Assembly: GCA_947302065.1 (NCBI GenBank)
Contig: CAMYUO010000065.1
Location: 1 to 7,991, forward strand
Direction: 5' to 3'
Origin: an uncultured Clostridia bacterium
Lineage (GTDB): Bacteria; Bacillota; Clostridia; Oscillospirales; Ruminococcaceae
DNA: 7,991 nucleotides
A model generated the notes under the pieces. The model did no database searches and was not told where the DNA came from. It was given only the letters and a program-made list of their open reading frames with translations. Both the position numbers and the translations under genes were made by a program. Below are positions 1 to 6,365 of this stretch, piece after piece (the first letter of the stretch is position 1; the number at the start of each line of letters is the position of its first letter).

Positions 1-3000
1 GCCTCGTTTCAGCTCGCTGTCAAGCACAAGGTCAAGCAGCTTTTCGTATACATTTACCGCATATTCAACGAGCGGTCTGTTATCGTCATTGATCTGCGGC
101 TCTTTTTCGCCCAGCAGGTCGCCAAGCGCCCTTGCCGACCTCCAGCTGCCGTAGTAGCTGCGTGTCATTCGCTTGCGTTCAATGTCATGATAGCTCTTGG
201 TTATGCTGCTGAGTATCGACAAAACGTTTCCGAACGATTCGGTAAGCTCAAACAGGTACTTGTACATATAACCCTCGCTGATAATGCCAGTGAACGATGC
301 ACGGACATATTGCTCGGCGGATGCAGGACAGTAATCTGTCAGTCCTGCGGGTCTTACACTGTTATTTTCACGCACGAAAGGCACAACGATAAAATGTCCC
401 GTGATCTCTGCTATCAAATGGTCAAGCGCAAACGCCTGTGCAAAATTATCCTTGTAAAGCAGATCAAAGTGTCTTGTGAGTTTCTTGATGCATCTTTCGT
501 CGAACAGGTCATAGACTTTGTTTTTGGATTCGGTCATTTTGCCGTCCTTGACGTAGTGCTGTGTCCAGTAGCTTTCTTCTTTCGACTCGATATAAGTCCT
601 GTGACCGTTCTTTTTCAACGTGTAGATATAATGCAGCAGCGCAAAAGATGCTTTGGCTGTTTCGGTCATGTCAAGGTGCTTTTCGGCGAGGTATTCCAGC
701 ACAATGGTCAGATGTCCTCCGTGTGCGAATGTGATCTTTGACTTGTATTCATGTCCGAAGAAGTCATAGATCTCGTCAAAATCCGATTCAAAACCGACGC
801 CCATTATCATTCGTTCGAGCAGGACGGGGTCTTTTATCTGCTCATCGTAGAACTTGTCCCAGACTTCTGCGAGTAATGTCTTTGTTTTGCCGTCGGGCGT
901 TTTTTCCTCAAAATAGTGGGAAGTGCCGAAAAGCACCTTTTCGCCCCATTTGTTTGTGAACTCGTAGTTTTTGTTCTCCTCGATGAGCTTGTCAAGCGCT
1001 TTCATCGGCTGTTCAAAATCAGCCTCGCCTTTGGCAGCTTTCTTTTTGCCGCCGATAACAGAGGCAGGGAAGAACTTTGCAAATGTCTTTTCGCACTCGC
1101 TTATAAAGTCCTTGTCCAGCTTTGGCTCATAGCTGTCGCTCTCGGAGTAAAAGCCGTAGCCGTAGACTTTTTCCTGCTTTTCAGCGCCACCCTCTGTCAG
1201 CTGGTCGATGAGTATCTGTTCTTTCGATGTCGGCTTTTCTATCAGCTTGGCAAGCGGCAGACAGCGCTTATAAAGCTCTGCACGCTTTTCGTCTTTGCCG
1301 ATCTGCATTATGATATCAAGTCCTGCGGTGCGCTTTTCCTCTTTCTTGTCGCTGACAAGGCGCTTTGCGCACTCGAAAAGCTCGTCATCACCCATACCTA
1401 AAAGCAGCTCGATAATGCTCTCACGCACGTCGGCAGCCTTGTAGCGCAGCATATCCTCAAGCATTTTGTAATGCTTGGGCTGCAGCTTCTGCTTTTGCTC
1501 CTTGATTATCATATACGCCTTTTTGCGTGAGTATTCCTCTCTGTCTGCGATCTCGGAAACGAGCATATCCATTTGTATCTCGGTCTTAGGATCCGAAAGC
1601 AGCATTTCTATCTCGGCACGGCGTGTGCCGTAGTTTGAAACATCGACCTCGGAGATCTTTTGGCACATCGTGTCTATTTTGTCGTTGTCCTGCAGCACGG
1701 CAGCAACAAAGACAAGGCTCTTGACAATGCTGCTCTTTGTCAGCTTTTCGGTGTTCCATGGGAACACGCAGGGTGAGAATTCGAGTTCTTTCTTCGGTAT
1801 CTGCTCATATATCGAAAACAGCGCATCATAGACCTTTTCAGCCTCTTTTTTGCTTTCAAAGCATTCCTTGAAACGCAGCTTCGGGTCAAACAGATTGAAG
1901 TTGAGAGTTCCGCACATAAACAGGTGGCTCGATATGAGCGCCATAATGTCAAGCTCGCTCGTGTGTGTCAGCAGCAGATGCTTTGCCAGATCCGCACGCA
2001 GCTGTCTGCTCCACAGCTCACGGATAAAATATGACGCTGCGGCAAGCTGCGGGTGAGTGCCGCTTTCGCAGTATTTTTCAACAAGCTCTTTGCACTTGAC
2101 GGCATCGAAAACAGCTGTTGCCCACAGACCAATGTGGACTTTCATCGCATCGTCCGAATCAAGACAGTCTTTTCTGCACTTTTCATCTACAAGGCAGCTG
2201 TTGATAAGCTCGAGTGTCTTACCGCTTATGCGGTCAAGGTCGCCCGACTCGGCAGCAACGATCCCTGTCCATGTGCCGATCGCACGCTTTATTGCCGAGT
2301 ATCTTATCAGGTCGTTGTCTGTTATCACGCCGAGGATATGCTTGAAAGCTGTGATGTTTGCGCAGTCAACGCTTTCGCATATGACCTGGCGCAGACCCTC
2401 CTGCAGTTTTGCTGCAAGCAGAAGCTTTCCTGCAAGCTCGTGCAGTTCGCTGCTGTTGCTGGTAAATGCCGCACGCAGCATACCGTATGTCAGATTGCCG
2501 TCAGAGCCCGAACCGAGCACCTCGCTGACATATCTTATCGTTTCGGGCATAACCTTGTCTATGCAGTATGCCACATCTTCCTCGATTATGTAGCCCGGGT
2601 ACATCTCTATGCAGGCACGCTCTCCCTCGGTCAGTTCGCCCTTTGCTATCCGTTCAAACGACTTCTGCACGGTGGTGCTTGAGGTGTACGAATTGATGAT
2701 GCTGTGTATTTTATCGGCATACAGCGAATAATCGCTGCTGCGGAACGGTCTGCGATTGTATCCAAGCGAATATGTGCAGCGGCGGCACTCATCAACGCTG
2801 TAAAGCAGCGAGTCTTTCAGCTCATCTGCCACAATAGTGCCGAACAGTGATTTAAGCTCTTTCTTTACAAAGTCAGACGGCTTTTTGTATTTCCCGCTTT
2901 TAAGACCTTCCTCAAGCACCTTGTAAAGCTCGCTGTTAGAGCCTTTGCCTTTTGAATATGAGTTTGCGATAAAGTCCTTTACCTTTTCGGGCACCTTTTC

Positions 3001-3093
3001 GCTCTGCTTGTTATATCCTTCTCTGCGCTCGTTCTGATAACCCCTGACGAGCTCTTCTCTTTCTGCCTTTTGCACTGCTGTCAGCTTTTCCAT
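1..3093 (-). CDS. Large helical-repeat protein, DUF5724/DUF4132 (MolR/YehI-like) group, C-terminus cut by window edge
   Basis: An uninterrupted reading frame runs leftward from ATG at 3093 to base 1 (1031 codons) with no stop, so the gene continues outside the window. The start has a good ribosome site (GGGGAGG about 10 nt upstream). The protein is soluble, rich in Lys, Glu and Leu, and predicted mostly helical by eye. Residues about 552-605 (starting KAADVRESIIELLLGMGDDE) look like HEAT/ARM-type helical pairs. A CxxC lies at 103-106 (ECRRC). There is no signal peptide, membrane segment or clear catalytic motif in the visible part. Length, helical character and the start of the C-terminal half fit proteins annotated DUF5724 plus DUF4132, the group containing E. 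coli YehI/MolR, whose biochemical role is not settled. In E. coli that gene lies near a MoxR-type AAA ATPase (yehL), a vWA gene (yehP) and a SWIM gene (yehQ). The gene begins one base after the stop of the 138-residue upstream gene, implying coupled translation. The family call comes from memory of sequence style and is moderate; the coding call is strong. Confidence 0.75.
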   Translation of the reverse strand, partial: MEKLTAVQKAEREELVRGYQNERREGYNKQSEKVPEKVKDFIANSYSKGKGSNSELYKVLEEGLKSGKYKKPSDFVKKELKSLFGTIVADELKDSLLYSVDECRRCTYSLGYNRRPFRSSDYSLYADKIHSIINSYTSSTTVQKSFERIAKGELTEGERACIEMYPGYIIEEDVAYCIDKVMPETIRYVSEVLGSGSDGNLTYGMLRAAFTSNSSELHELAGKLLLAAKLQEGLRQVICESVDCANITAFKHILGVITDNDLIRYSAIKRAIGTWTGIVAAESGDLDRISGKTLELINSCLVDEKCRKDCLDSDDAMKVHIGLWATAVFDAVKCKELVEKYCESGTHPQLAAASYFIRELWSRQLRADLAKHLLLTHTSELDIMALISSHLFMCGTLNFNLFDPKLRFKECFESKKEAEKVYDALFSIYEQIPKKELEFSPCVFPWNTEKLTKSSIVKSLVFVAAVLQDNDKIDTMCQKISEVDVSNYGTRRAEIEMLLSDPKTEIQMDMLVSEIADREEYSRKKAYMIIKEQKQKLQPKHYKMLEDMLRYKAADVRESIIELLLGMGDDELFECAKRLVSDKKEEKRTAGLDIIMQIGKDEKRAELYKRCLPLAKLIEKPTSKEQILIDQLTEGGAEKQEKVYGYGFYSESDSYEPKLDKDFISECEKTFAKFFPASVIGGKKKAAKGEADFEQPMKALDKLIEENKNYEFTNKWGEKVLFGTSHYFEEKTPDGKTKTLLAEVWDKFYDEQIKDPVLLERMIMGVGFESDFDEIYDFFGHEYKSKITFAHGGHLTIVLEYLAEKHLDMTETAKASFALLHYIYTLKKNGHRTYIESKEESYWTQHYVKDGKMTESKNKVYDLFDERCIKKLTRHFDLLYKDNFAQAFALDHLIAEITGHFIVVPFVRENNSVRPAGLTDYCPASAEQYVRASFTGIISEGYMYKYLFELTESFGNVLSILSSITKSYHDIERKRMTRSYYGSWRSARALGDLLGEKEPQINDDNRPLVEYAVNVYEKLLDLVLDSELKRG

Positions 3094-3094
3094 T

Positions 3095-3511
3095 TTAGTA
3101 CATCCTCCCCGCAAGTAATGTCAGTCTTATAAATGTAAGTGTGTCGCCCTCGCTTATTTTTATCTTCTCGTCGGGCGAGCTTAGTTCCTTATCGCCTATG
3201 AAAACACGATATATCCCGTCTTCAAATGCCTGCAAAGCGTTTTCGATCGCCTTTTGCAAGTCGGGCTCCTTTTCCCCGTAGTTTATCCCGAAAGCTATCT
3301 TTCCGACATCGGACATATCCGTTATCTGCTGTGTGGTCAGCGGTCTTGGCGTGCTGTCCTGCCTGCGCTTTTCATATTCTTTCACGCAGACCGTGACCGT
3401 CATCGTTATAAGCTCCCTCACCGTCTGCGGCGCTTGCGAAAGCTCAAACGGTATCGGTGCGACTCTTTGCTTTCTCTGTCCTATCTGTTTGATGTTGACA
3501 TTTACCGTCAT
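3095..3511 (-). CDS. Ubiquitin-like (beta-grasp) small protein, partner of the downstream large protein
   Basis: A 138-residue protein. The frame is open further upstream to an ATG at 3565, but I choose ATG 3511. It has GGGTGA 5-6 nt ahead, and the longer form would read through the terminator hairpin of the preceding operon. The N-terminus (TVNVNIKQIG, then VAPIPFEL, then helix TVRELITMTV) resembles the first beta hairpin and helix of ubiquitin. The C-terminus (YRVFIGDKEL, then EGDTLTFIRLTLLAGRMY) resembles ubiquitin strand 3 and its last strand (LIFAGKQL and STLHLVLRLRGG). Between them is an extra segment of about 55 residues (roughly 48-100), partly helical (DLQKAIENALQAFEDG). The protein ends AGRMY, without the terminal Gly-Gly used by conjugated ubiquitin, MoaD or ThiS. 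It has no signal peptide and is probably cytosolic. It is separated by one base from the large helical protein gene, so the two products probably work together. I do not recognise a named family. The fold call is by eye and needs structure prediction. Confidence 0.8.
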   Translation of the reverse strand: MTVNVNIKQIGQRKQRVAPIPFELSQAPQTVRELITMTVTVCVKEYEKRRQDSTPRPLTTQQITDMSDVGKIAFGINYGEKEPDLQKAIENALQAFEDGIYRVFIGDKELSSPDEKIKISEGDTLTFIRLTLLAGRMY

Positions 3512-3536
3512 TGTCTTCACCCATTTCTTTTGTCTA

Positions 3537-3574
3537 TGAAAAACGGCTTTACGGTAAAAACACATAAAGCCGTT
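3537..3574 (-). terminator. Intrinsic terminator after the phosphodiesterase gene
   Basis: On the minus strand AACGGCTTTA (3574-3565) pairs perfectly with TAAAGCCGTT (3551-3542), a 10-bp stem with a 13-nt loop. It is followed by a T run that continues from the stem (GCCGTTTTTC). It starts 5 nt after the stop codon of the phosphodiesterase gene, which is right for ending the leftward SGNH-nuclease-phosphodiesterase operon. It lies 26 nt or more upstream of the start of the next leftward gene. On the plus strand the hairpin is followed by only a short mixed T run (gttgtttt), so activity in that direction is less likely. Confidence 0.85.
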
Positions 3575-3578
3575 GTTT

Positions 3579-4091
3579 TCAAAGTGATCTTAGCGTAAAC
3601 TCTCCGCTGTCAAAAATGACATAGCTGTGTGCCGAGTTCTCTTTCGGCAAAGCCACCGAGCCGCAGTTTACATATGTAAACTTTCCGCAGTCCTTTATTA
3701 TCGGAACGTGCGTGTGTCCGCAGAGCAGATAATCACCATCTGCAAGCGGCGGCGGCTGGTCGGGCGAGAATTTATGCCCGTGCGTCAGAAACATTCTGCA
3801 CCCGTCAGCGTATATCCAGCAGTAATCCGCAAGAACAGGGAAGTCCAGCACCATCTGGTCAACTTCCGTGTCGCAGTTGCCGCGAATGCAGAGTATCTTG
3901 TCTTTCAGCGGGTTGAGCATCGCAATTACTTTCTTTGGGTCATGTCCCTGCGGCAGATCGTTTCTCGGTCCGTGATACAGGATATCACCCAGAAGAACGA
4001 GCTTTTCAGCTCCGCTTTGCTCAAATGCGCCCAGCATCTTTTCACACCAGTATGCCGAGCCGTGTATATCAGATGCAATAAAAAGTCTCAT
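3579..4091 (-). CDS. yfcE: YfcE-type metallophosphodiesterase
   Basis: A 170-residue calcineurin-like phosphoesterase, cytosolic, expected to hydrolyse phosphodiesters with two bound metal ions (Mn2+ in E. coli YfcE, where bis-pNPP is a test substrate and the natural substrate is unclear). The metal-binding motifs are all present: D8 and H10 (ASDIHG), D36 (LLGDILYHGPRN), N72 (RGNCDTEVDQM), H104 and H106 (LTHGHKF), H126 and H128 (CGHTHVP). The GDxLxHGPRN, RGNCDxEVDQM and GSVxLPK blocks match E. coli YfcE closely. Length is near the family norm (E. coli is 184). I start at ATG 4091 because it aligns with the E. coli N-terminus. A GTG at 4103 would add four residues, with AAAGG too close to it. 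The ATG follows the stop of the upstream nuclease-like gene by one base, so translation is probably coupled. The gene is last in its operon, directly before a terminator. Confidence in family is high; physiological role is unknown. Confidence 0.93.
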   Translation of the reverse strand: MRLFIASDIHGSAYWCEKMLGAFEQSGAEKLVLLGDILYHGPRNDLPQGHDPKKVIAMLNPLKDKILCIRGNCDTEVDQMVLDFPVLADYCWIYADGCRMFLTHGHKFSPDQPPPLADGDYLLCGHTHVPIIKDCGKFTYVNCGSVALPKENSAHSYVIFDSGEFTLRSL

Positions 4092-4092
4092 A

Positions 4093-5148
4093 TCAGCTTT
4101 CACTGACCTTTCCCGAAAGCTCGTTGTAATGCGGCTTCAGAACGTTATAATACTCACAGCCCTTTTTGCGCTGGAACTCTTTGACCATGCTGATATAGAA
4201 CTCTCTCTTGTTGACGGTCGAGTCAATGCACTTGCGCACCCTGTCGATGTCATCAGGCTCGCAGAGTCCGCTAAGCAGCTCGGCAAGTCTGTCGGATGCC
4301 TGCGTGACCTCCTCGGGAACTGTCTCAATGACTATCTCGGTCTGCTCCTGCTGTTCAAAGCCGGGAGCGGAAGCCTCGGGGTTTTCCTCGGCATATTTTT
4401 CCTTGAGCTTGAGATACTTGCTTTTTACAGCCTTGTAAATATCCGTGCCCTGCTGCTTATATATCTTGGCAAGTGAGTTGTGGAACTCTTCCTTCGTTTC
4501 CGAGCTTACAAACAGAGATTTGACCTTGTCATAGCTGCCCTTGCTGCAGCTGCCGTCAAGCAGAGCGGTGAACATCTCGTCAAATGAAAGTGCAGCCTTT
4601 GCAGGCTTTTTCTTTGCTTTTGCAGCCTGTTTCTTAGGCTTTTCCGGCTTTTCAGCCTTTTGCTCTATCTGCTCTTCCTGCGGCTCCGGCTCGGGCTGAG
4701 CCTGTGGCTGTGCAGGCTGTTCGGCCTCTGCCTCGGCAGGTTCCTGCTCTGTCTGCAAGCCGTCACCGTATTCGATAGCGCCCTTTATCGTCCTTGTCCT
4801 GTAAACGAGGGTGCTCGGAGCGTCAATGTAATTTCCGCCCCAGAAAGCGTGCAGAAAATCAAAGCCTCTGTCGTTGCTGATAACAAAAATATGGGTGTAT
4901 ATCTCTTTTGCCACCATGTAACCGAGCAGCGTTGAAAGCTGGAAATCAAGCGCATTCTTGCCGCCGACGCTCACCTTGAAATACTCGATGTCCGCCTTTG
5001 ATGACAGCACTTTCTGATGCATCTCAAAGCTCAGCGTGTCGGAGTTTTCGCTGAAAAAGATTATAACGCTGTCAGTCTCTTCGAGCTTGTCGATGCCCTC
5101 AAGACCCTTTGACTTTACGTTTTCAAAATCAATAAGATATATCTTCAA
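4093..5148 (-). CDS. NYN/PIN-like putative nuclease with charged linker and duplicated C-terminal helical repeat
   Basis: A 351-residue protein in three parts. Residues 1-130 look like a NYN/PIN-type fold: IYLIDFENV with D7 and N10, NALDFQLS with D68, VISNDRGFD with D93 and D97. These are the acidic positions expected to bind Mg2+/Mn2+ in PIN-like RNases. Residues 133-186 are a low-complexity linker, first Glu/Pro/Gln-rich and then Lys-rich (KPEKPKKQAAKAKKKPAKA). Residues 190-252 and 286-348 are two copies of one helical repeat. The frame is open to ATG 5202, but that start has no ribosome site and overlaps the upstream gene by 28 nt. TTG 5148 has AAAGGAAAG just ahead and begins right at the first strand (KIYLIDFEN), so I prefer it. 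The protein is cytosolic, with no signal or membrane segment. It lies between an exported hydrolase and a phosphodiesterase. A role in RNA cleavage is inferred from the family; no substrate can be read from the sequence. Confidence 0.85.
   Translation of the reverse strand: MKIYLIDFENVKSKGLEGIDKLEETDSVIIFFSENSDTLSFEMHQKVLSSKADIEYFKVSVGGKNALDFQLSTLLGYMVAKEIYTHIFVISNDRGFDFLHAFWGGNYIDAPSTLVYRTRTIKGAIEYGDGLQTEQEPAEAEAEQPAQPQAQPEPEPQEEQIEQKAEKPEKPKKQAAKAKKKPAKAALSFDEMFTALLDGSCSKGSYDKVKSLFVSSETKEEFHNSLAKIYKQQGTDIYKAVKSKYLKLKEKYAEENPEASAPGFEQQEQTEIVIETVPEEVTQASDRLAELLSGLCEPDDIDRVRKCIDSTVNKREFYISMVKEFQRKKGCEYYNVLKPHYNELSGKVSES
4108..4296 (-). repeat. Protein-level repeat, copy 2
   Basis: This stretch encodes residues 285-347 of the NYN/PIN-like protein. 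It matches copy 1 along its length: LLxGxC, DxV, SxxxKxEFxxS, Kx4-5G, YxxxKxxYxxLxxK. About 18 of 60 positions are identical by eye with one gap. It is probably a three- or four-helix module; its function is unknown. Confidence 0.75.
4393..4584 (-). repeat. Protein-level repeat, copy 1
   Basis: This stretch encodes residues 189-252 of the NYN/PIN-like protein, directly after the Lys-rich linker. It is the partner of the copy at 4108-4296. The two are joined by an acidic, Gln/Glu-rich connector of about 33 residues. The two DNA copies have diverged well, so this is an old duplication and not a recent tandem one. Confidence 0.75.
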
Positions 5149-5155
5149 AATCTTT

Positions 5156-5164
5156 CTTTCCTTT
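5156..5164 (-). promoter_or_regulatory. Ribosome binding site that decides the TTG start of the nuclease-like gene
   Basis: On the minus strand AAAGGAAAG lies 7 nt ahead of TTG 5148 (10 nt if AAGGA is taken as the core). No comparable site precedes the in-frame ATG at 5202, whose upstream sequence is CTGTTTGCGATCGT. This supports the TTG start and a 26-nt gap to the upstream gene rather than an overlap. Confidence 0.6.
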
Positions 5165-5174
5165 CGGTGTCGTA

Positions 5175-6197
5175 TCACTGACTTCTCTTGAATTTGATCC
5201 ATACGATCGCAAACAGCGTGATGAATCCTCCGAAGAACAGACCGATCGTAATGTAGATCCTTGTGTTGCTCATTTTGTTTTCTGATTTTGATTCATCGAC
5301 CTCAACGAGCTGTTCAAAACTGTATTTTTTAGATCTTACCTGCTCGTCAACGAGCTTTGCGATTTCCTTGTGACCCTCAGCGTTCGGGTGGATATCGTAC
5401 TGGTCGATGTTGGTGAGTTCCTTACTCTTGCCTGCAAATGAAGCTGCTACGTCACACACGAGGTAATTCATACTGCCGTCCTTGTTTGTGGCATTTGATG
5501 TGATGATGTTGTTGAGCTCTGTTATCTTTTCACCGATGATGTTTGAGAGCATTTCGATGCTCTTGTTTGAATCAAGAGGGTTGTAGACCGTCTGGAACAC
5601 GATGACTGCATCTGTCTTTGAACGGACAGCACTGATTATCTTCGGCACGTTTATCTTGAAATTGGTCAGGTTCTCGTTAATCTTTTCGAGCCGGCCGTTG
5701 ATCTTTGAAAGCACCGAAGGCTTTGCAAGCTGTGAGGTGTCAAAGTTCTTGATATCTGCCTGCGATTTGATGCCGAGATCTTCCGAAAGGAAATCCAGTG
5801 CAGGACCCATTATGTCATTTCCGCCTATCGAGATAACAACTGCGTTGCTTCCGAAAAGATACTTGTCAAGCTCGCCGCCCTCAAGTTTTTTCACAAGGTC
5901 GTCAGAGGTATCTCCCGAAACAGCACCATTCTTTTCTACACTGTCGCAGGTGCCTTCGAGTTCCTTTTTGTACTGCTCGCCGATGATCGATGCATAGCCG
6001 TCCTTCGGATCCGAGCCTGTTCCCGTGTAACCCTCGAGCCCATAGCCCGCAGCTATCGAATCACCGAGAAAAACTATCGTCTGCGGAACGGGAAGTTCTT
6101 TCTTCACGACCTCCATTTTTGTTTCAGCGTGACAGGTCAGCGCACAGCTTATCGCCGCCGCACCTGCGATCACAGCTGATATCAGTCTTTTTATCAT
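5175..6197 (-). CDS. Secreted, membrane-anchored SGNH/GDSL hydrolase
   Basis: A 340-residue SGNH-fold esterase or lipase-like hydrolase. The four family blocks are visible: GDS with nucleophile S47 (VFLGDSIAAGYG), block II glycine in NGAVSGDT (90-97), GGND with N127 (SIGGNDIMGP), and the D268-x-H270 pair (YDIHPNAEGH) completing the Ser-His-Asp triad. The N-terminus has a signal peptide (MIKRL, then an Ala-rich core, cleavage likely after CHA near residue 24). The C-terminus has one membrane span (about 314-333) followed by KFKRSQ. The catalytic domain should therefore face the cell exterior, tethered to the membrane. I start at ATG 6197 because GGGGGA lies 7 nt upstream and the signal peptide begins there; ATG 6212 lacks a ribosome site. 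Related enzymes remove acyl or acetyl groups from lipids, peptidoglycan or polysaccharide, but the substrate cannot be told here. It is first in the operon with the nuclease-like and phosphodiesterase genes. Confidence 0.92.
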   Translation of the reverse strand: MIKRLISAVIAGAAAISCALTCHAETKMEVVKKELPVPQTIVFLGDSIAAGYGLEGYTGTGSDPKDGYASIIGEQYKKELEGTCDSVEKNGAVSGDTSDDLVKKLEGGELDKYLFGSNAVVISIGGNDIMGPALDFLSEDLGIKSQADIKNFDTSQLAKPSVLSKINGRLEKINENLTNFKINVPKIISAVRSKTDAVIVFQTVYNPLDSNKSIEMLSNIIGEKITELNNIITSNATNKDGSMNYLVCDVAASFAGKSKELTNIDQYDIHPNAEGHKEIAKLVDEQVRSKKYSFEQLVEVDESKSENKMSNTRIYITIGLFFGGFITLFAIVWIKFKRSQ

Positions 6198-6253
6198 ATC
6201 ATTTTCCCCCATAAATGTAAGGCTAATATCTGTTCTTGTGTATACTATTATCT

Positions 6254-6282
6254 ATTATAACACAACTGTTATATTTCTTCAA
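6254..6282 (-). promoter_or_regulatory. Promoter of the leftward operon
   Basis: On the minus strand TTGAAG (6282-6277), a 17-bp spacer and a perfect TATAAT (6259-6254). TGT directly before the -10 makes it an extended -10. This predicts a transcript start near 6247 and a leader of about 50 nt before the SGNH hydrolase gene. It is the expected housekeeping-sigma form. Confidence 0.8.
6256..6273. repeat. Dyad TATAACA-N4-TGTTATA over the leftward promoter
   Basis: Perfect 7-bp arms around the spacer caac. The left arm overlaps the -10 of the leftward promoter and the rest lies in its spacer. It could be a repressor operator. Part of the symmetry comes from the -10 sequence itself, so chance is a real alternative. 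Confidence 0.35.
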
Positions 6283-6299
6283 GGGTTTTGACAAAATTC

Positions 6300-6328
6300 T
6301 TGAAAAGTGTCGGCAAATGTGTTATACT
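6300..6328 (+). promoter_or_regulatory. Promoter of the rightward operon
   Basis: TTGAAA (6300-6305), a 17-bp spacer and TATACT (6323-6328), with TGT just before the -10 (extended -10). The predicted transcript start is near 6335, giving a short leader of about 30 nt before the GTG start. The -35 lies 17 bp from the -35 of the leftward promoter, so the two are back to back. Confidence 0.8.
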
Positions 6329-6365
6329 TATGGTGAAAATATATATTTCAGGGAGGTAGCTGTTT

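Noticed and set aside
187..2682. Several plus-strand open frames (187-741, 916-1401, 2053-2682 and others)
   Set aside because: They lie antisense to the continuous minus-strand gene, mostly in the complementary codon frame. They have no ribosome sites or recognisable protein features.
3512..3565. N-terminal extension of the ubiquitin-like protein to ATG 3565
   Set aside because: The extra 18 codons run through the terminator hairpin, and ATG 3511 has a ribosome site at proper spacing.
4092..4103. GTG start for the phosphodiesterase at 4103
   Set aside because: It would add four residues not seen in E. coli YfcE, and the only AAAGG is 3 nt away, too close.
3627..4106. Plus-strand 159-codon frame
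   Set aside because: It is fully antisense to the YfcE-type gene, which has all its metal motifs. The translation has no recognisable motif.
6198..6212. ATG 6212 as start of the SGNH hydrolase
   Set aside because: No ribosome site lies upstream, and the extra MGEND precedes a normal signal peptide. ATG 6197 has GGGGGA at 7 nt.
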